Origin: Bradyrhizobium sp. G127
GTDB lineage: Bacteria > Pseudomonadota > Alphaproteobacteria > Rhizobiales > Xanthobacteraceae
Direction of reading: 5' to 3'
DNA: 64,000 bases
NCBI RefSeq assembly: GCF_021502575.1
Contig: NZ_JAKFGN010000002.1
Location: 186,001-250,000, forward strand
Shown here in pieces: positions 16,888 to 26,900 of this stretch. Under the pieces are notes generated by a model that was not told the DNA's origin, ran no database searches, and saw only the letters and a program-made list of their open reading frames with translations. How positions within the stretch are numbered: position 1 is the stretch's first letter; each line of letters starts with the position of its first letter. The translations under genes were made by a program, and so were the position numbers.

Positions 16888-17223
16888 ATGATGATAAAAG
16901 CGCGCACCGCCAAGTTTCAGATCGGCCAGATCGTCCGCCACCGGATTTTCTCTTTCCGTGGCGTGATTTACGATATCGATCCGGAATTCAACAACACCGA
17001 GGAATGGTGGCTGTCGATTCCCGAGGAAATGCGGCCCCACAAGGACCAGCCGTTCTATCACCTGCTGGCCGAAAACTCGGACTCCGAATACGTCGCCTAC
17101 GTTTCGGAGCAGAACCTGCTGCCCGACGACTCGGGCGAGCCCATTCGCCACTCGCAGGTCGCCGAAATCTTCATCAAGGACAAATCCGGCAGCTACCGGC
17201 CGCGCAATCCGTCGTTGAACTGA
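16888..17223 (+). CDS. hspQ: Heat shock protein HspQ
   Basis: A 111-residue HspQ/YccV protein, a small cytosolic heat-shock factor that binds hemimethylated DNA in vitro and acts as a Lon specificity factor in enterobacteria. Typical segments are KFQIGQIVRHRIFSFRGVIYD at the N-terminus, the PFYHLLAENSDSEYVAYVSEQNL core, and a C-terminal basic tail. The start has two consecutive ATG codons; either would serve. Confidence 0.9.
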   Translation: MMIKARTAKFQIGQIVRHRIFSFRGVIYDIDPEFNNTEEWWLSIPEEMRPHKDQPFYHLLAENSDSEYVAYVSEQNLLPDDSGEPIRHSQVAEIFIKDKSGSYRPRNPSLN

Positions 17224-17242
17224 CGCTCGGACTTCGGTCGGT

Positions 17243-17443
17243 TCAGGAGCGCTTGCGCCCGTCCCGCTCTTTCACCATGGCTTCCAGCTCTTCGGTCTGC
17301 TGCGCGATACGATCCGCGTTGCGCTCCTCGTTCTGACCGCCGGACACAGCCGCAGCCTGTTCGATCAACTGGCGAATGTTGTCGCGCACGATTGCGATGC
17401 GGTCTTCGAGTTCGGGAAGCGAGAGCGCGCTATAGTCGGACAT
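17243..17443 (-). CDS. Small coiled-coil protein of unknown function
   Basis: 66 residues, highly charged. A predicted helix runs through most of it (LPELEDRIAIVRDNIRQLIE, then QQTEELEAMVKER), suggesting a short coiled coil. No enzymatic motif. It is convergent with hspQ, 19 bases apart. I do not recognise the family; the heptad-like pattern and a plausible ATG with GGAGACATC upstream support coding. Confidence 0.6.
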   Translation of the reverse strand: MSDYSALSLPELEDRIAIVRDNIRQLIEQAAAVSGGQNEERNADRIAQQTEELEAMVKERDGRKRS

Positions 17444-17544
17444 GCCGTGATGTCTCCTGGAAGAAACGGGCTTAGGGACGGATCGGCATCGACCCGCCTG
17501 CGAATAAGACTGCGAGCGGATTTTGCTCCGCCCTGCCTCAAATG

Positions 17545-17570
17545 AAAAGGGCGCGCGGTGCTGCGCGCCC
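17545..17570 (-). terminator. Rho-independent terminator of the IalB-family gene
   Basis: Minus strand: GGGCGCGC stem, AGCACC loop, GCGCGCCC stem, then TTTTCATTT. It lies 26 bases past the stop codon of the gene ending at 17596. Confidence 0.85.
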
Positions 17571-17595
17571 TCATCGGTGTGCAGAGTTTGCGGCG

Positions 17596-18381
17596 TTACT
17601 TCGCCGCAGGATTGGCGGCAGGCGCCGCGTTTTCCAGCTTCTGGCGGGCTTCCGCCGCGCGCTTCTGAAGCTCTTCCTGCAATTTCTTCTGCGTTTCCTC
17701 GAACACCTTCGGATCGGTCGGCGGACCGTCGTAGGCCTTCGCGAACTCGGCGAGCGGCAGCGCCAGCGTCAGCGGCGCGCCATTGGCGTTGATCGCCTGA
17801 ACCACGAGGTTCTGGCCCTTCTTCATGTTGGCGAGCAGTTCGGGCGTCACTTCGTAATCCGACATACAGCCGTTGGCGAAGCAGATCACGTAAGGGCTCT
17901 GCGCCGGTGCGTTCTGGTCGACGATGATGCGAGTGCCGTGAACGAGCTGCATGCCGAGCGGCAGCGTGACGCGCAGCAGCTTCTTCGGTTCGCCTTCCGG
18001 CTCGATGATGACGGCGGCGACGACGGGCTGGCCGGATTCGATGCGGCCGTCCTTGCCGGTAAAGCAGACCTGCTTGGCGTTAGCGTCCTGGCCCTTCATG
18101 CAGAACTTGGTCCAGGGCTGATAGATCAACTGAACCTGCTGGTCCGCCGGAGCCTGCTGCGGCGCGCCGGCGGGAGCCTGAGCGGCAGGAGCTGGTGCTT
18201 TGGGAGCAGCCTTCGGAGCAGCCTTGGGCGCAGCCTTCGGAGCCGGTGCGCCGGGAGCTGGCGCGGGGGTCTGGGCGAAAGCGCCGGAAATGGTCGTGGC
18301 AGCCAAAAAGGCACCGGCGGTCATGGCGGCAAACACCCGGCTGCGCGGCGAGGCCTGCGCGGCCAAGATACGGAAATTCAT
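17596..18381 (-). CDS. Invasion-associated locus B (IalB) family protein
   Basis: A 261-residue exported protein. An N-terminal signal peptide ends around GAFA (residue 36). A low-complexity Ala/Pro/Lys linker with APKA repeats follows, then the IalB domain (WTKFC...CFTGKDGR...LPLGMQLVHG...CFANGCMSDYE), with four conserved cysteines that may form disulfides. The C-terminus is a charged helix. The ATG at 18381 has AAGGG upstream; in-frame sequence further upstream is not conserved. First described in Bartonella, the family is widespread in non-pathogenic Rhizobiales and its biochemical role is unknown. Confidence 0.87.
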   Translation of the reverse strand: MNFRILAAQASPRSRVFAAMTAGAFLAATTISGAFAQTPAPAPGAPAPKAAPKAAPKAAPKAPAPAAQAPAGAPQQAPADQQVQLIYQPWTKFCMKGQDANAKQVCFTGKDGRIESGQPVVAAVIIEPEGEPKKLLRVTLPLGMQLVHGTRIIVDQNAPAQSPYVICFANGCMSDYEVTPELLANMKKGQNLVVQAINANGAPLTLALPLAEFAKAYDGPPTDPKVFEETQKKLQEELQKRAAEARQKLENAAPAANPAAK

Positions 18382-18608
18382 TGCGGAAAACCCTTTCTGA
18401 ACCTGAACGCCCAGCCCCTCGCGGAAGCGCGAACGCCTGTTTGTTCGGCGGCTGTCTCGGAGCGAATTGAGGCGGTTACGTGACAGATCGCGCATCCAGC
18501 CCCTAATTGCCCGCCTTCAATACAACGGCGCGCGAAAAGATCAATGCCGACAGCGATATTTGCCCCGATCGCCGCATATTATCGCGTTCCATCGTGGTAA
18601 ATTTTGAC

Positions 18609-20489
18609 GTGACCGCAGCCGAATCAAACAGGGTGCCATCCGCGTTGCGCCGCAGCGACCGAGGCCGGGCGTGGCGGCTGTATTGCGCGGTTTTGGCCTC
18701 CGTCGGCCTCGCTGCGATGCAGGCTAAGGCCCAGTCGGCGTATCCCGCACCGGTTCCGGCCCACGGCATCGCCATGCATGGCGTCCCGGCCCTGTCCGCC
18801 GGCTTTACCCACATGCCCTACGCCAATCCCGACGCGCCGAAAGGCGGCCGGATCATCTTCGGCTTATTGGGTAGTTTCGACAGTCTCAATCCGTTCATCG
18901 TGAAAGGGATCGCGGTCCAGCAGATCCGCGGCTATGTCATCGAGAGCCTGATGGCGCGCGGCAACGACGAACCGTTCACGCTCTACGGTCTGCTGGCGCA
19001 GAGCGTCGAGACCGATAGCGCGCGCAGCTATGCGACGTTCAAGCTCAACCCACTTGCCCGGTTCTCCGATGGCAAGCCGGTGCTGGCGGAGGACGTGCTG
19101 TTCTCTTGGCAGTTGATGCGCGACAAGGGCCGTCCCAATCACCGGTTGTATTACGCCAAGGTCGAAAAAGCCCACGCGCTGGACGACCGCACCGTGCGGT
19201 TCGACTTCGGCGGCGCAAACGACCGCGAATTGCCGCTGATCCTCGGGCTGATGCCGGTGTTTCCAAAACACGCCATCGATGTCGCAACCTTCGAGGAGAC
19301 ATCGCTTACCGGCCTCATCGGATCTGGCCCCTACCGGGTCACCGCCGTGCGTGCCGGCCAGAGCGTCACCCTGACGCGCAATCCGGATTACTGGGGGCGC
19401 GACCTCCCCTTGAACCGCGGCCTGTGGAATTTCGACGAGGTGCGGCTGGATTACTACCGCGAGGCCAACGGCGCGTTCGAAGCGTTCAAGCGCGGCCTAT
19501 ATGACTTCCGCGTCGAAAACGAACCGCTACGCTGGCACGAAGGTTACAACTTCGCAGCGGTGAAAAGCGGCGAGGTCATACGCGACACGGTCAAACCCGG
19601 CACGCCGCAACCGTCGGAATATCTCGTCTTCAACAGCCGCAGGCCGATGTTCGCGGACATCCGCGTCCGTCAGGCGCTGACCCTGCTGTTCGATTTCGAA
19701 TGGATCAACCGCAACTATTTCTTTGGCCTGTACGGCCGTTCGGCGGGATACTTCGCTGGCTCGGAACTGTCCGCCTACATGCGCCCGGCGGACGCGCGGG
19801 AAAAATCGCTGCTCGCGCCCTTCGCTGCCGACATCAAGCCGGACATCATGGACGGCAGCTATCGCCTCCCCGTCACCGACGCATCGGGCCGCGACCGCGC
19901 CAACCTGCGCGTGGCATTGGCGCTGCTGGCGCAGGCCGGATACGACCTCGACGGCACCGTACTGCGCCAGCGCGGCAGCCGCGCGCCGCTGACATTCGAG
20001 ATACTGGTGACGACGCGCGATCAGGAGCGCATCGCGCTGGCCTATCAGCGCGATCTCAAGCGCGCCGGCATTGGCGTCTCCGTGCGCGCGGTGGATGCTG
20101 TGCAGTTCGACCAGCGACGCCTCGCCTTCGACTTCGACATGATCCAGATCCGCTGGGACCAGTCGCTGTCGCCCGGCAACGAGCAAGCGTTCTACTGGGG
20201 CAGCGCCGCTGCCGATAATCAAGGCACACGCAATTACATGGGAGCGAAATCCCACGCTGTGGACGCCATGATCGCGGCGCTGCTTGAAGCCCGGGAAGAA
20301 ACCGACTTCGTGCCTGCTGTTCGGGCACTCGACCGTGCCCTGATGTCGGGCTTCTACGCTATCCCGCTTTATAACGCGCAGCAGCAATGGATCGCGCGAT
20401 GGAATCGGATAGAACGGCCCAAGGCTGCCGCGCTCACCGGCTATCTGCCGGAGACTTGGTGGCAAAAGCCGGGTGCGAAAACCCCGTAA
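18609..20489 (+). CDS. Extracellular solute-binding protein family 5 (YejA-like)
   Basis: About 626 residues, a periplasmic binding protein of ABC peptide/opine-type importers. A hydrophobic signal segment (LYCAVLASVGLAAMQAKAQ) precedes the mature protein. The family signature appears as PDAPKGGRI, FDSLNPFIVKG and GSGPYRVTAV. The YejA group is recognised by MPYANPDAPKGG. The start is uncertain: no ATG precedes the signal peptide, so GTG at 18609 or TTG at 18507 or 18642 is used. No permease or ATPase genes follow, so the transporter partners must lie elsewhere. Confidence 0.85.
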   Translation: MTAAESNRVPSALRRSDRGRAWRLYCAVLASVGLAAMQAKAQSAYPAPVPAHGIAMHGVPALSAGFTHMPYANPDAPKGGRIIFGLLGSFDSLNPFIVKGIAVQQIRGYVIESLMARGNDEPFTLYGLLAQSVETDSARSYATFKLNPLARFSDGKPVLAEDVLFSWQLMRDKGRPNHRLYYAKVEKAHALDDRTVRFDFGGANDRELPLILGLMPVFPKHAIDVATFEETSLTGLIGSGPYRVTAVRAGQSVTLTRNPDYWGRDLPLNRGLWNFDEVRLDYYREANGAFEAFKRGLYDFRVENEPLRWHEGYNFAAVKSGEVIRDTVKPGTPQPSEYLVFNSRRPMFADIRVRQALTLLFDFEWINRNYFFGLYGRSAGYFAGSELSAYMRPADAREKSLLAPFAADIKPDIMDGSYRLPVTDASGRDRANLRVALALLAQAGYDLDGTVLRQRGSRAPLTFEILVTTRDQERIALAYQRDLKRAGIGVSVRAVDAVQFDQRRLAFDFDMIQIRWDQSLSPGNEQAFYWGSAAADNQGTRNYMGAKSHAVDAMIAALLEAREETDFVPAVRALDRALMSGFYAIPLYNAQQQWIARWNRIERPKAAALTGYLPETWWQKPGAKTP

Positions 20490-20499
20490 GCGAGACGAT

Positions 20500-22035
20500 G
20501 TGAGCGAGCCTTTGCAGACCGCGCCGACCCCATCAGCAGGCTCCTCAGGCACGGCGCTGACGCTGGACGACCTGTTTCGCCGCACGGTGTCGCGCCAGCC
20601 CGACGACATTGCGCTGGTCGATCCGCCGAACAAGCAGCGCATCACCGGTGAAACGCCGCTGCAACTGACCTTCGCGCAGGCCGATCAGGCCGTCTCTGCG
20701 ATTGCCGCCCAGTTTGTCGACTCCGGACTGCCGGCCGGGTCGATTATCGCGATGCAGATGCCCAACACCGTCGAGTTCGCGGTGACGGCGCTGGCCGCCA
20801 TCCGCGCCGGCCTCGTGGTGGCGCTGCTGCCGCAACTGTGGCGGCAATCGGAATTGACCACTGCGCTGAACAGGATCGGCGCCCGCGCCATCGTCGGCAT
20901 CGGCCGCATCGAGATCATCGATCACGCCGACCTCACACTGAACGCCGCGGCGGAGGCATTTTCCATCCGCCACGTGTTCGGCTTCGGCAACGATATGCCG
21001 GAAGGCATGGCGCCCCTTGCCATCACGACCAGCGGCATGAACGGCTGGCTGCCGCCGGCTCCGCCCGATGCGCGGCGGCCGGCGATCATCACATTCGACG
21101 TCACGCCGGATGGCTTTCGCGCGATCCCGCGCAACCATCTGCAACTGATCTCGGGCGGACTTGCGGTCTTCCTCGAAGCCGGACTGCCGCAGGGGGCAAA
21201 GCTGCTTTCGGCAATGGCTCCGGCGTCGTTCGCGGCCTTCGCGTCGACGGTGATGACGTGGCTTTTGAGCGGCGGGTCGCTCGCGCTGCATCACCCGGCG
21301 GACTTGCCGGTTCTCGAACAGCAGATCGTCGACGGCCCGTGTGACACGCTAATCGCACCCGCCCTGCTGGCGCTGCGGCTGGCGGAGAACGGCACGCTGG
21401 CGCGGCCGCAAGCCGCGGTGAAACATGTCGTCGGCCTGTGGCGCACCCCAGACCGCGTGGCGGGGAGCGACAACTGGCAGGACGGCGGCACAACGCTGAC
21501 CGATGTCTATCTGTTCGGCGAGATCGGCCTGTTCGCCGCCCGCAGACTCGAAGACGGCGCACCCGCTCCCATCGCGCCGGGAGCATTCGGCGCGCCGCGC
21601 GGCGCGGCACGTTCGAAATCCATCGGCGAGATCATCGTGACGCCAAAGGCAACCCTGGCCCTACGTGGCGCAATGGTGCCGGTCACCGCCTATCGCCTGC
21701 CGTCGGGAGAGTCGCTGATGGAAACGCCTGCTCCCGATTATGTCGATACGGGATATGCCGCGCATCTCGATCGTGCCAAGGGCACCATCGGCATCACTGC
21801 GCCGCCGGTCGGCATCGTCGGCGTTGGCGGTTATCGTTTTCTCTCACAGGATCTCGACGAGTGGGCCAGGAGGCTTGCGGCCGGTGCGATGCTGACGGCA
21901 TTGCCGGATCAGCTGAACGGGTTCCGTCTCGCCGGACGCGCCTCGGACAACCGCCGCGCCCGCGAAGCGCTCGGCGAACTGGGGCTTAACCCCCTGATGG
22001 TGGAAGCGTTTCGCGACCGATCCAGCTCGACTTAA
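20500..22035 (+). CDS. Degenerate AMP-binding (ANL superfamily) protein, probable pseudoenzyme
   Basis: About 511 residues with the overall layout of an acyl-CoA synthetase/adenylation protein: LTFAQADQAVSAIA and ALAAIRAGLVVALLP at the front, LFGEIGLFA (A5-like), DTGY (A7-like) and GGYRFLSQDLDEW (A8-like) near the C-terminus. The ATP P-loop (normally TSGTTGxPKG) is replaced around residue 195 by ITFDVTPDGFRAIPRNH, and the C-terminal catalytic lysine motif (PKTxxGK) is not recognisable. Adenylation is therefore doubtful. The start is GTG at 20500 or GTG at 20473, which would overlap the preceding gene. Confidence 0.75.
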   Translation: MSEPLQTAPTPSAGSSGTALTLDDLFRRTVSRQPDDIALVDPPNKQRITGETPLQLTFAQADQAVSAIAAQFVDSGLPAGSIIAMQMPNTVEFAVTALAAIRAGLVVALLPQLWRQSELTTALNRIGARAIVGIGRIEIIDHADLTLNAAAEAFSIRHVFGFGNDMPEGMAPLAITTSGMNGWLPPAPPDARRPAIITFDVTPDGFRAIPRNHLQLISGGLAVFLEAGLPQGAKLLSAMAPASFAAFASTVMTWLLSGGSLALHHPADLPVLEQQIVDGPCDTLIAPALLALRLAENGTLARPQAAVKHVVGLWRTPDRVAGSDNWQDGGTTLTDVYLFGEIGLFAARRLEDGAPAPIAPGAFGAPRGAARSKSIGEIIVTPKATLALRGAMVPVTAYRLPSGESLMETPAPDYVDTGYAAHLDRAKGTIGITAPPVGIVGVGGYRFLSQDLDEWARRLAAGAMLTALPDQLNGFRLAGRASDNRRAREALGELGLNPLMVEAFRDRSSST

Positions 22036-22136
22036 TTTCCGCGATCACATTGACCTGCCATTAAGACCCGAGGCCTAGGATTCCGGCTGGCGCCGGATGC
22101 GTTCGGCTGCGCCACAAGTCCACGAGTCGTCAGATC

Positions 22137-23378
22137 ATGTCGCAACAAGGCCCGATCATCACTGTTTCAAATCGGGAAGGTCCTGCGCTTGCAGAGGCTG
22201 TTGCGCAGGTGAAGATGTTTCCCCTGATCGATGTCAGCTGGCCGGATGCCGTGGACGCGGTTGGACGGCTGAATCCCGCCGCTCTGCTGGTCAGCGACCT
22301 GAAAGAACACATAGCTGCGCTGACCGAGCTCGCAAGCCGGACCGCCCGCGCCGAACCTTACCTGCCCCTGATCGCGCTCGATCCGGGGGCGACGCTGCCG
22401 CGAAATGCGATCCCGTTCACGCAGACCGGGCGCAGTCCCGAACGTCTGGTCCACCGCCTCAACGCCGCGCTACGCGTCCGCGCCCTGCACGCCACGCTGA
22501 TCCGGCGCCTGTCCAACAACCGCACCGCGACGCGAATGCCAACCAACGATCCACTCGACGACGCCACCGTGTTGCTGCTCGGCCGCGGCTCATCCTATCC
22601 GGCGCTGTCGGTTGCGCTCGGCCAGCAGATGGGCGTGATCGGCGCGCTGAGCATCGAAGCCGCCGCCAAACATCTCAACGCGCGCGAACTCGACGGCATC
22701 ATTGTCGGCGACGGTTTCACCCTTCGCGTGCTCGATGCCTTCCTGACCGTACTTTCGGAAGACTCGCGCTTCCGCAACCTTCCGGTGGTGGTTGCAAGTC
22801 CCCCGGGACTAATCGCCGATTACGACCTGCCGAACCTTGAAATCGTCAGCGGTGAACCGCGCATGGTCGCCGCGCACGCCGTTCCGCTGATCCGCCAGCA
22901 GGCGCTGGAGGCCCGCATTGGCCGTGCGCTCAAATCAATCGACGTCGGCGGCCTGCTCGATCCCCGCACCGGACTGCTGACCAACGAAGCCTTCAACCGC
23001 GACTTCGAGACCGCCGTCACCGAGACCCAGGCGCGCGGCGCGGGATTGTCGGTCGCCCGCATATCCTTTGCTCGCGGCCAGACCTCCGAACGCATGCGCC
23101 TCGACGCCGCGCGCATTCTTAGCCGGCTGATGCGGCGGATGGACTTCGCCACCCTCGACGACACGGGCGCGATCATCGTGGTGTTTGCGGAAACCGACCT
23201 GCGCAACGCGCACATGATCGCGCGGCGGCTCGGCAGTGTGCTGAAGCACACCATGTACAGCGAGAAGCGCGACCAGCGACTCGATCCGCAGGTCGCTATC
23301 GCGACCATGATGCCGGGCGATACCGCCTCGACAATCTTTGCCCGCCTCTACACGGACCCCCATCGCGCGGCGTCGTGA
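22137..23378 (+). CDS. GGDEF-like protein with degenerate active site
   Basis: 413 residues. The first 270 have a repeated receiver-like alpha/beta character (two segments resembling truncated response-regulator domains). The C-terminal 150 begin with DPRTGLLTNEAF, the usual entry to a GGDEF domain, and continue with LSRLMRRMDFATLDD. The site where GG(D/E)EF should occur reads DDTGAIIVVF, so diguanylate cyclase activity is unlikely. No EAL domain. It lies 102 bases after the degenerate ligase on the same strand. Confidence 0.7.
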   Translation: MSQQGPIITVSNREGPALAEAVAQVKMFPLIDVSWPDAVDAVGRLNPAALLVSDLKEHIAALTELASRTARAEPYLPLIALDPGATLPRNAIPFTQTGRSPERLVHRLNAALRVRALHATLIRRLSNNRTATRMPTNDPLDDATVLLLGRGSSYPALSVALGQQMGVIGALSIEAAAKHLNARELDGIIVGDGFTLRVLDAFLTVLSEDSRFRNLPVVVASPPGLIADYDLPNLEIVSGEPRMVAAHAVPLIRQQALEARIGRALKSIDVGGLLDPRTGLLTNEAFNRDFETAVTETQARGAGLSVARISFARGQTSERMRLDAARILSRLMRRMDFATLDDTGAIIVVFAETDLRNAHMIARRLGSVLKHTMYSEKRDQRLDPQVAIATMMPGDTASTIFARLYTDPHRAAS

Positions 23379-23461
23379 CAGGTTCATTTACAGTTTGATT
23401 TCGACCGGAACAATCGAGCCGGTCTCGCATTGACGAGCCTCTTGTTCCATTGGAGGCTACC

Positions 23462-23854
23462 ATGAAGAAATTTGCACTCATCGGCGCAGCGCTCGCCGTC
23501 CTCACCACCCCCGCTTTCGCCCAATCCACAAGCGGAACCGCTCCCGCCGAGGCGAAGTTCTCGACCGTTGCGAAGGACGAGATGTTCAGCTCGAAGCTCA
23601 AGGGCCTGAACGTCTATAATCAGAAGGACGAAAAGGTCGGCGAAATCACCGATCTCGCTATCGGCAAGGGCGAACAGATCCAGGCCATGATCCTGTCCGT
23701 CGGCGGATTCCTCGGCATGGGCGAGCGCTATGTCGCCGTGTCGCCGTCGTCCGTCCGCGTCAGCTACAACAAGGACAAGGACACTTGGAGCGCGAAGATG
23801 AACACCACCAAGGAGGCGCTCAAGGCTGCGCCTGAGTTCAAGTATCCGAAGTAA
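23462..23854 (+). CDS. Exported PRC-barrel domain protein
   Basis: 130 residues with a clean signal peptide (MKKFALIGAALAVLTTPAFA). The mature part is a PRC-barrel (LKGLNVYNQKDEKVGEITDL, then MILSVGGFLGMGERYVAV). The ATG at 23462 follows a perfect GGAGG. Exported PRC-barrel proteins are numerous in Bradyrhizobiaceae and generally uncharacterised; a structural or envelope-stress role is possible. Confidence 0.85.
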   Translation: MKKFALIGAALAVLTTPAFAQSTSGTAPAEAKFSTVAKDEMFSSKLKGLNVYNQKDEKVGEITDLAIGKGEQIQAMILSVGGFLGMGERYVAVSPSSVRVSYNKDKDTWSAKMNTTKEALKAAPEFKYPK

Positions 23855-23865
23855 GAAGCAAATCT

Positions 23866-23896
23866 CCGTTCATTCCCGCTGTGCGGGAATGAACGG
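23866..23896. terminator. Perfect 14-bp hairpin between convergent genes
   Basis: CCGTTCATTCCCGC, loop TGT, GCGGGAATGAACGG. No strong T-run on either side, but its place between the converging PRC-barrel gene and mfd fits a two-way transcription stop. Confidence 0.6.
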
Positions 23897-23906
23897 TGGA
23901 GAATGA

Positions 23907-26900
23907 CTACGCCGCCTTCTTACCCTCGGCGAGATTGGCGAGATCGCGCAGGATCGTTGTCGTGCCTTCGACACGCTCGTCCGCCGTCTCCCATTCCTGG
24001 AAGAACACCACCTTCATGTCGGGCCTCACCTTCGCGGCTTTGCCGTGGCGGCTGATGAAGAACATCAGCTTGTCTGGGTGTGCGAAGGAATTGTCGCGGA
24101 ACGAAATGACCGCGCCTTTCGGTCCGGCATCCACCTTCTCGATGTTGGCGCGGCGGCAGTAGGCCTTGATCGCCGCGATCTGGAACAGGTAGCGCACCTC
24201 GTCCGGCAATGGGCCGAACCGGTCGCGCAGTTCCGCGCCGAAATTCACGATCTCGTCGTCGGTCTCAAGATCCGCAAGACGGCGATACAACGACAGCCGG
24301 ATCGACAGGTCGGCCACATAGTCTTCCGGAATCAGCACCGGCATGCCCAGCGTGATCTGCGGCGACCAGCGATCCGCGACCGGCTCGGAAATCCCGGCCT
24401 TGAGCGACAGGATCGCCTCTTCCAGCATGGACTGATACAGTTCGAACCCGACTTCCTTGATGTGGCCGGACTGTTCCTCGCCCAAGAGGTTGCCCGCGCC
24501 GCGGATGTCGAGATCGTGCGACGCCAACTGGAAGCCCGCGCCGAGGTTTTCCAGCGACTGCAGCACCTTCAGGCGGCGCTCGGCCTGCGCGGTGATCTTG
24601 TGCGTGGACGGCAGCGTGAACAGCGCGTAAGCGCGCAGCTTCGAGCGCCCCACCCGGCCGCGCAACTGATAGAGCTGCGCGAGACCGAACATGTCGGCGC
24701 GATGCACAATCAGCGTGTTGGCGGACGGAATATCGAGGCCGGATTCCACGATCGTGGTCGAGAGCAGGATATCGTACTTGCCATCGTAGAACGCGGACAT
24801 GATGTCCTCGATTACTGTCGGCGGCATCTGGCCGTGCGCGACTGCGACCTTCATTTCCGGCACATGCTTGTCGAGGAAGTCCTTGGCCTCGGCGAGATAC
24901 TCGATGCGCGGGCAGACATAGAACGCCTGACCGCCGCGATACCGCTCGCGCAGCAGCGCCTCGCGGATCATCAGCGGGTCGTGCGGCGCAATAAACGTGC
25001 GCACCGCAAGGCGATCCACCGGCGGCGAGGCGATGATCGACAGTTCGCGCACGCCCGTGAGCGCCAGTTGCAGCGTGCGCGGGATCGGCGTCGCCGATAG
25101 CGTCAGAACATGCACTTCCGCGCGTAACTGCTTCAGCCGCTCCTTGTGCGACACGCCGAAGTGCTGCTCCTCGTCCACGATCAAGAGACCGAGGTCCTTG
25201 AACTTGATGCTCTTGCCAAGCAGCGCGTGGGTGCCGACGATAATGTCGATCTTGCCTTCGGCCAGATCCTTCTTCACCTGCGTCATCTGCTTCGGTGCGA
25301 CGAGGCGCGAGGCCTGCGCCACATTGACCGGGAAGCCCTTGAAGCGTTCGGTGAACGTCTTGGTGTGCTGCCGCGCTAGCAGTGTGGTTGGCACAACGAC
25401 GGCGACCTGCTTGCCGTCCAGCGCGACGGCAAACGCCGCGCGCAGCGCTACCTCCGTCTTGCCGAAACCGACGTCGCCGCAGACCAGACGGTCCATCGGA
25501 CGTCCGGCGTCGAGGTCGTGCAGCGCCGCGTTGATCGCGCCGAGTTGGTCCTCGGTCTCCTCATAGGGGAACCGCGCGCAGAATTCGTCATACGTCCCTT
25601 GGTGAACCGGGAATTTCGGCGCGACATGGACATGCCGCTCGGCGGCGATCTTGATCAGGTCCCCGGCAATTTCGCGAATCCGGTTCTTGAGCTTGGCCTT
25701 GCGCGCCTGCCATCCGCCGCCGCCCAGCCTGTCGAGTTCGACGTTGGAATGGTCGGAGCCGTAGCGTGACAGCAGTTCGATGTTCTCGACCGGCAGAAAC
25801 AGCTTGGTGTCGTTGGCATAGTGCAGTTCGAGACAGTCGTGTGGCGCGCCGCCAACCTGAAGCGTCTGCAAGCCGACGAAACGGCCAATACCATGTTCGA
25901 CATGCACCACCAGATCGCCGGTGGCAAGCGACGTTACCTCCGAGATGAAGTTCTCGAGCTTGCGCGTCGCTTTGCGCGGCCGCACCAGACGGTCGCCGAG
26001 AATGTCCTGCTCGGTAATGAGTGCAGTGGTCTCGGTCTCGAAACCGGATTCTAGGCCGATCACCGCCAGCATGGTCTCGTTGCGTGGCGTCGCCTGCACA
26101 GCGCGCCACGAATTGACGCTGGTGATGTTGAGCAGCTTATGGTCCTTCAGCATCGAGGCCATGCGGTCGCGCGAGCCTTCCGACCACAGCGCCACAACCA
26201 CCTTCTTGCGCGCGGCCTGCAGGCCGTTGACATGCGCCACCACGCTTTCGAACACGTTGACCTTGGTGTCGGCGCGCTCTGGCGCGAAGTCGCGGCCCTG
26301 CCGCGCATCGATGTCGATCACGCCCTCGCCGTCCGGCAGCGCGAACGGCGTCAGCCGCGCCAACGAACTGTGGCTCAACAGCGATGTCCACTCCGCGTCG
26401 GTAAGATACAGCTTGTCCGGTGGCAGCGGCTTGTAGATCGCGCCGCCGCCCGGCGTATCCATCACCTCGCGCCGCGCCTCGTAATAATCGTTGATCTGGG
26501 TGAAGCGCTCGCGCGCGGCGTCGTCGGCCTGATGCTCCAACACAACGGGGGCACCGCCGAGATAATCGAACAGCGTGTCCATCCGCTCCTGGAACAGCGG
26601 CAGCCAGTGCTCCATGCCGGGATGGCGGCGGCCTTCGCTCACCGCCTCGTACAGCATGTCGTCGCGTTCCGGCGCGCCGAACTGCGCGACATAGCCCATG
26701 CGGAAACGCTTGATGGTTTCGGTGACAAGCTGGAATTCCGACACCGGCACCAAATCGAGTCCGCGCATGTCGAGCAGCGTGCGCTGGGACTCCGCGTCAA
26801 AGGTGCGGATCGATTCCAGCGTATCGCCAAAGAAATCAAATCGCACCGGCTGGTCGAGCCCGGCCGGAAACAGATCGAGGATACCGCCGCGCACGGCATA

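Noticed and set aside
18180-18260. Short direct repeats (GGAGCAGCCTT units) as a CRISPR or tandem repeat locus
   Set aside because: They are in-frame codons of the Ala/Pro/Lys linker in the IalB-family protein.
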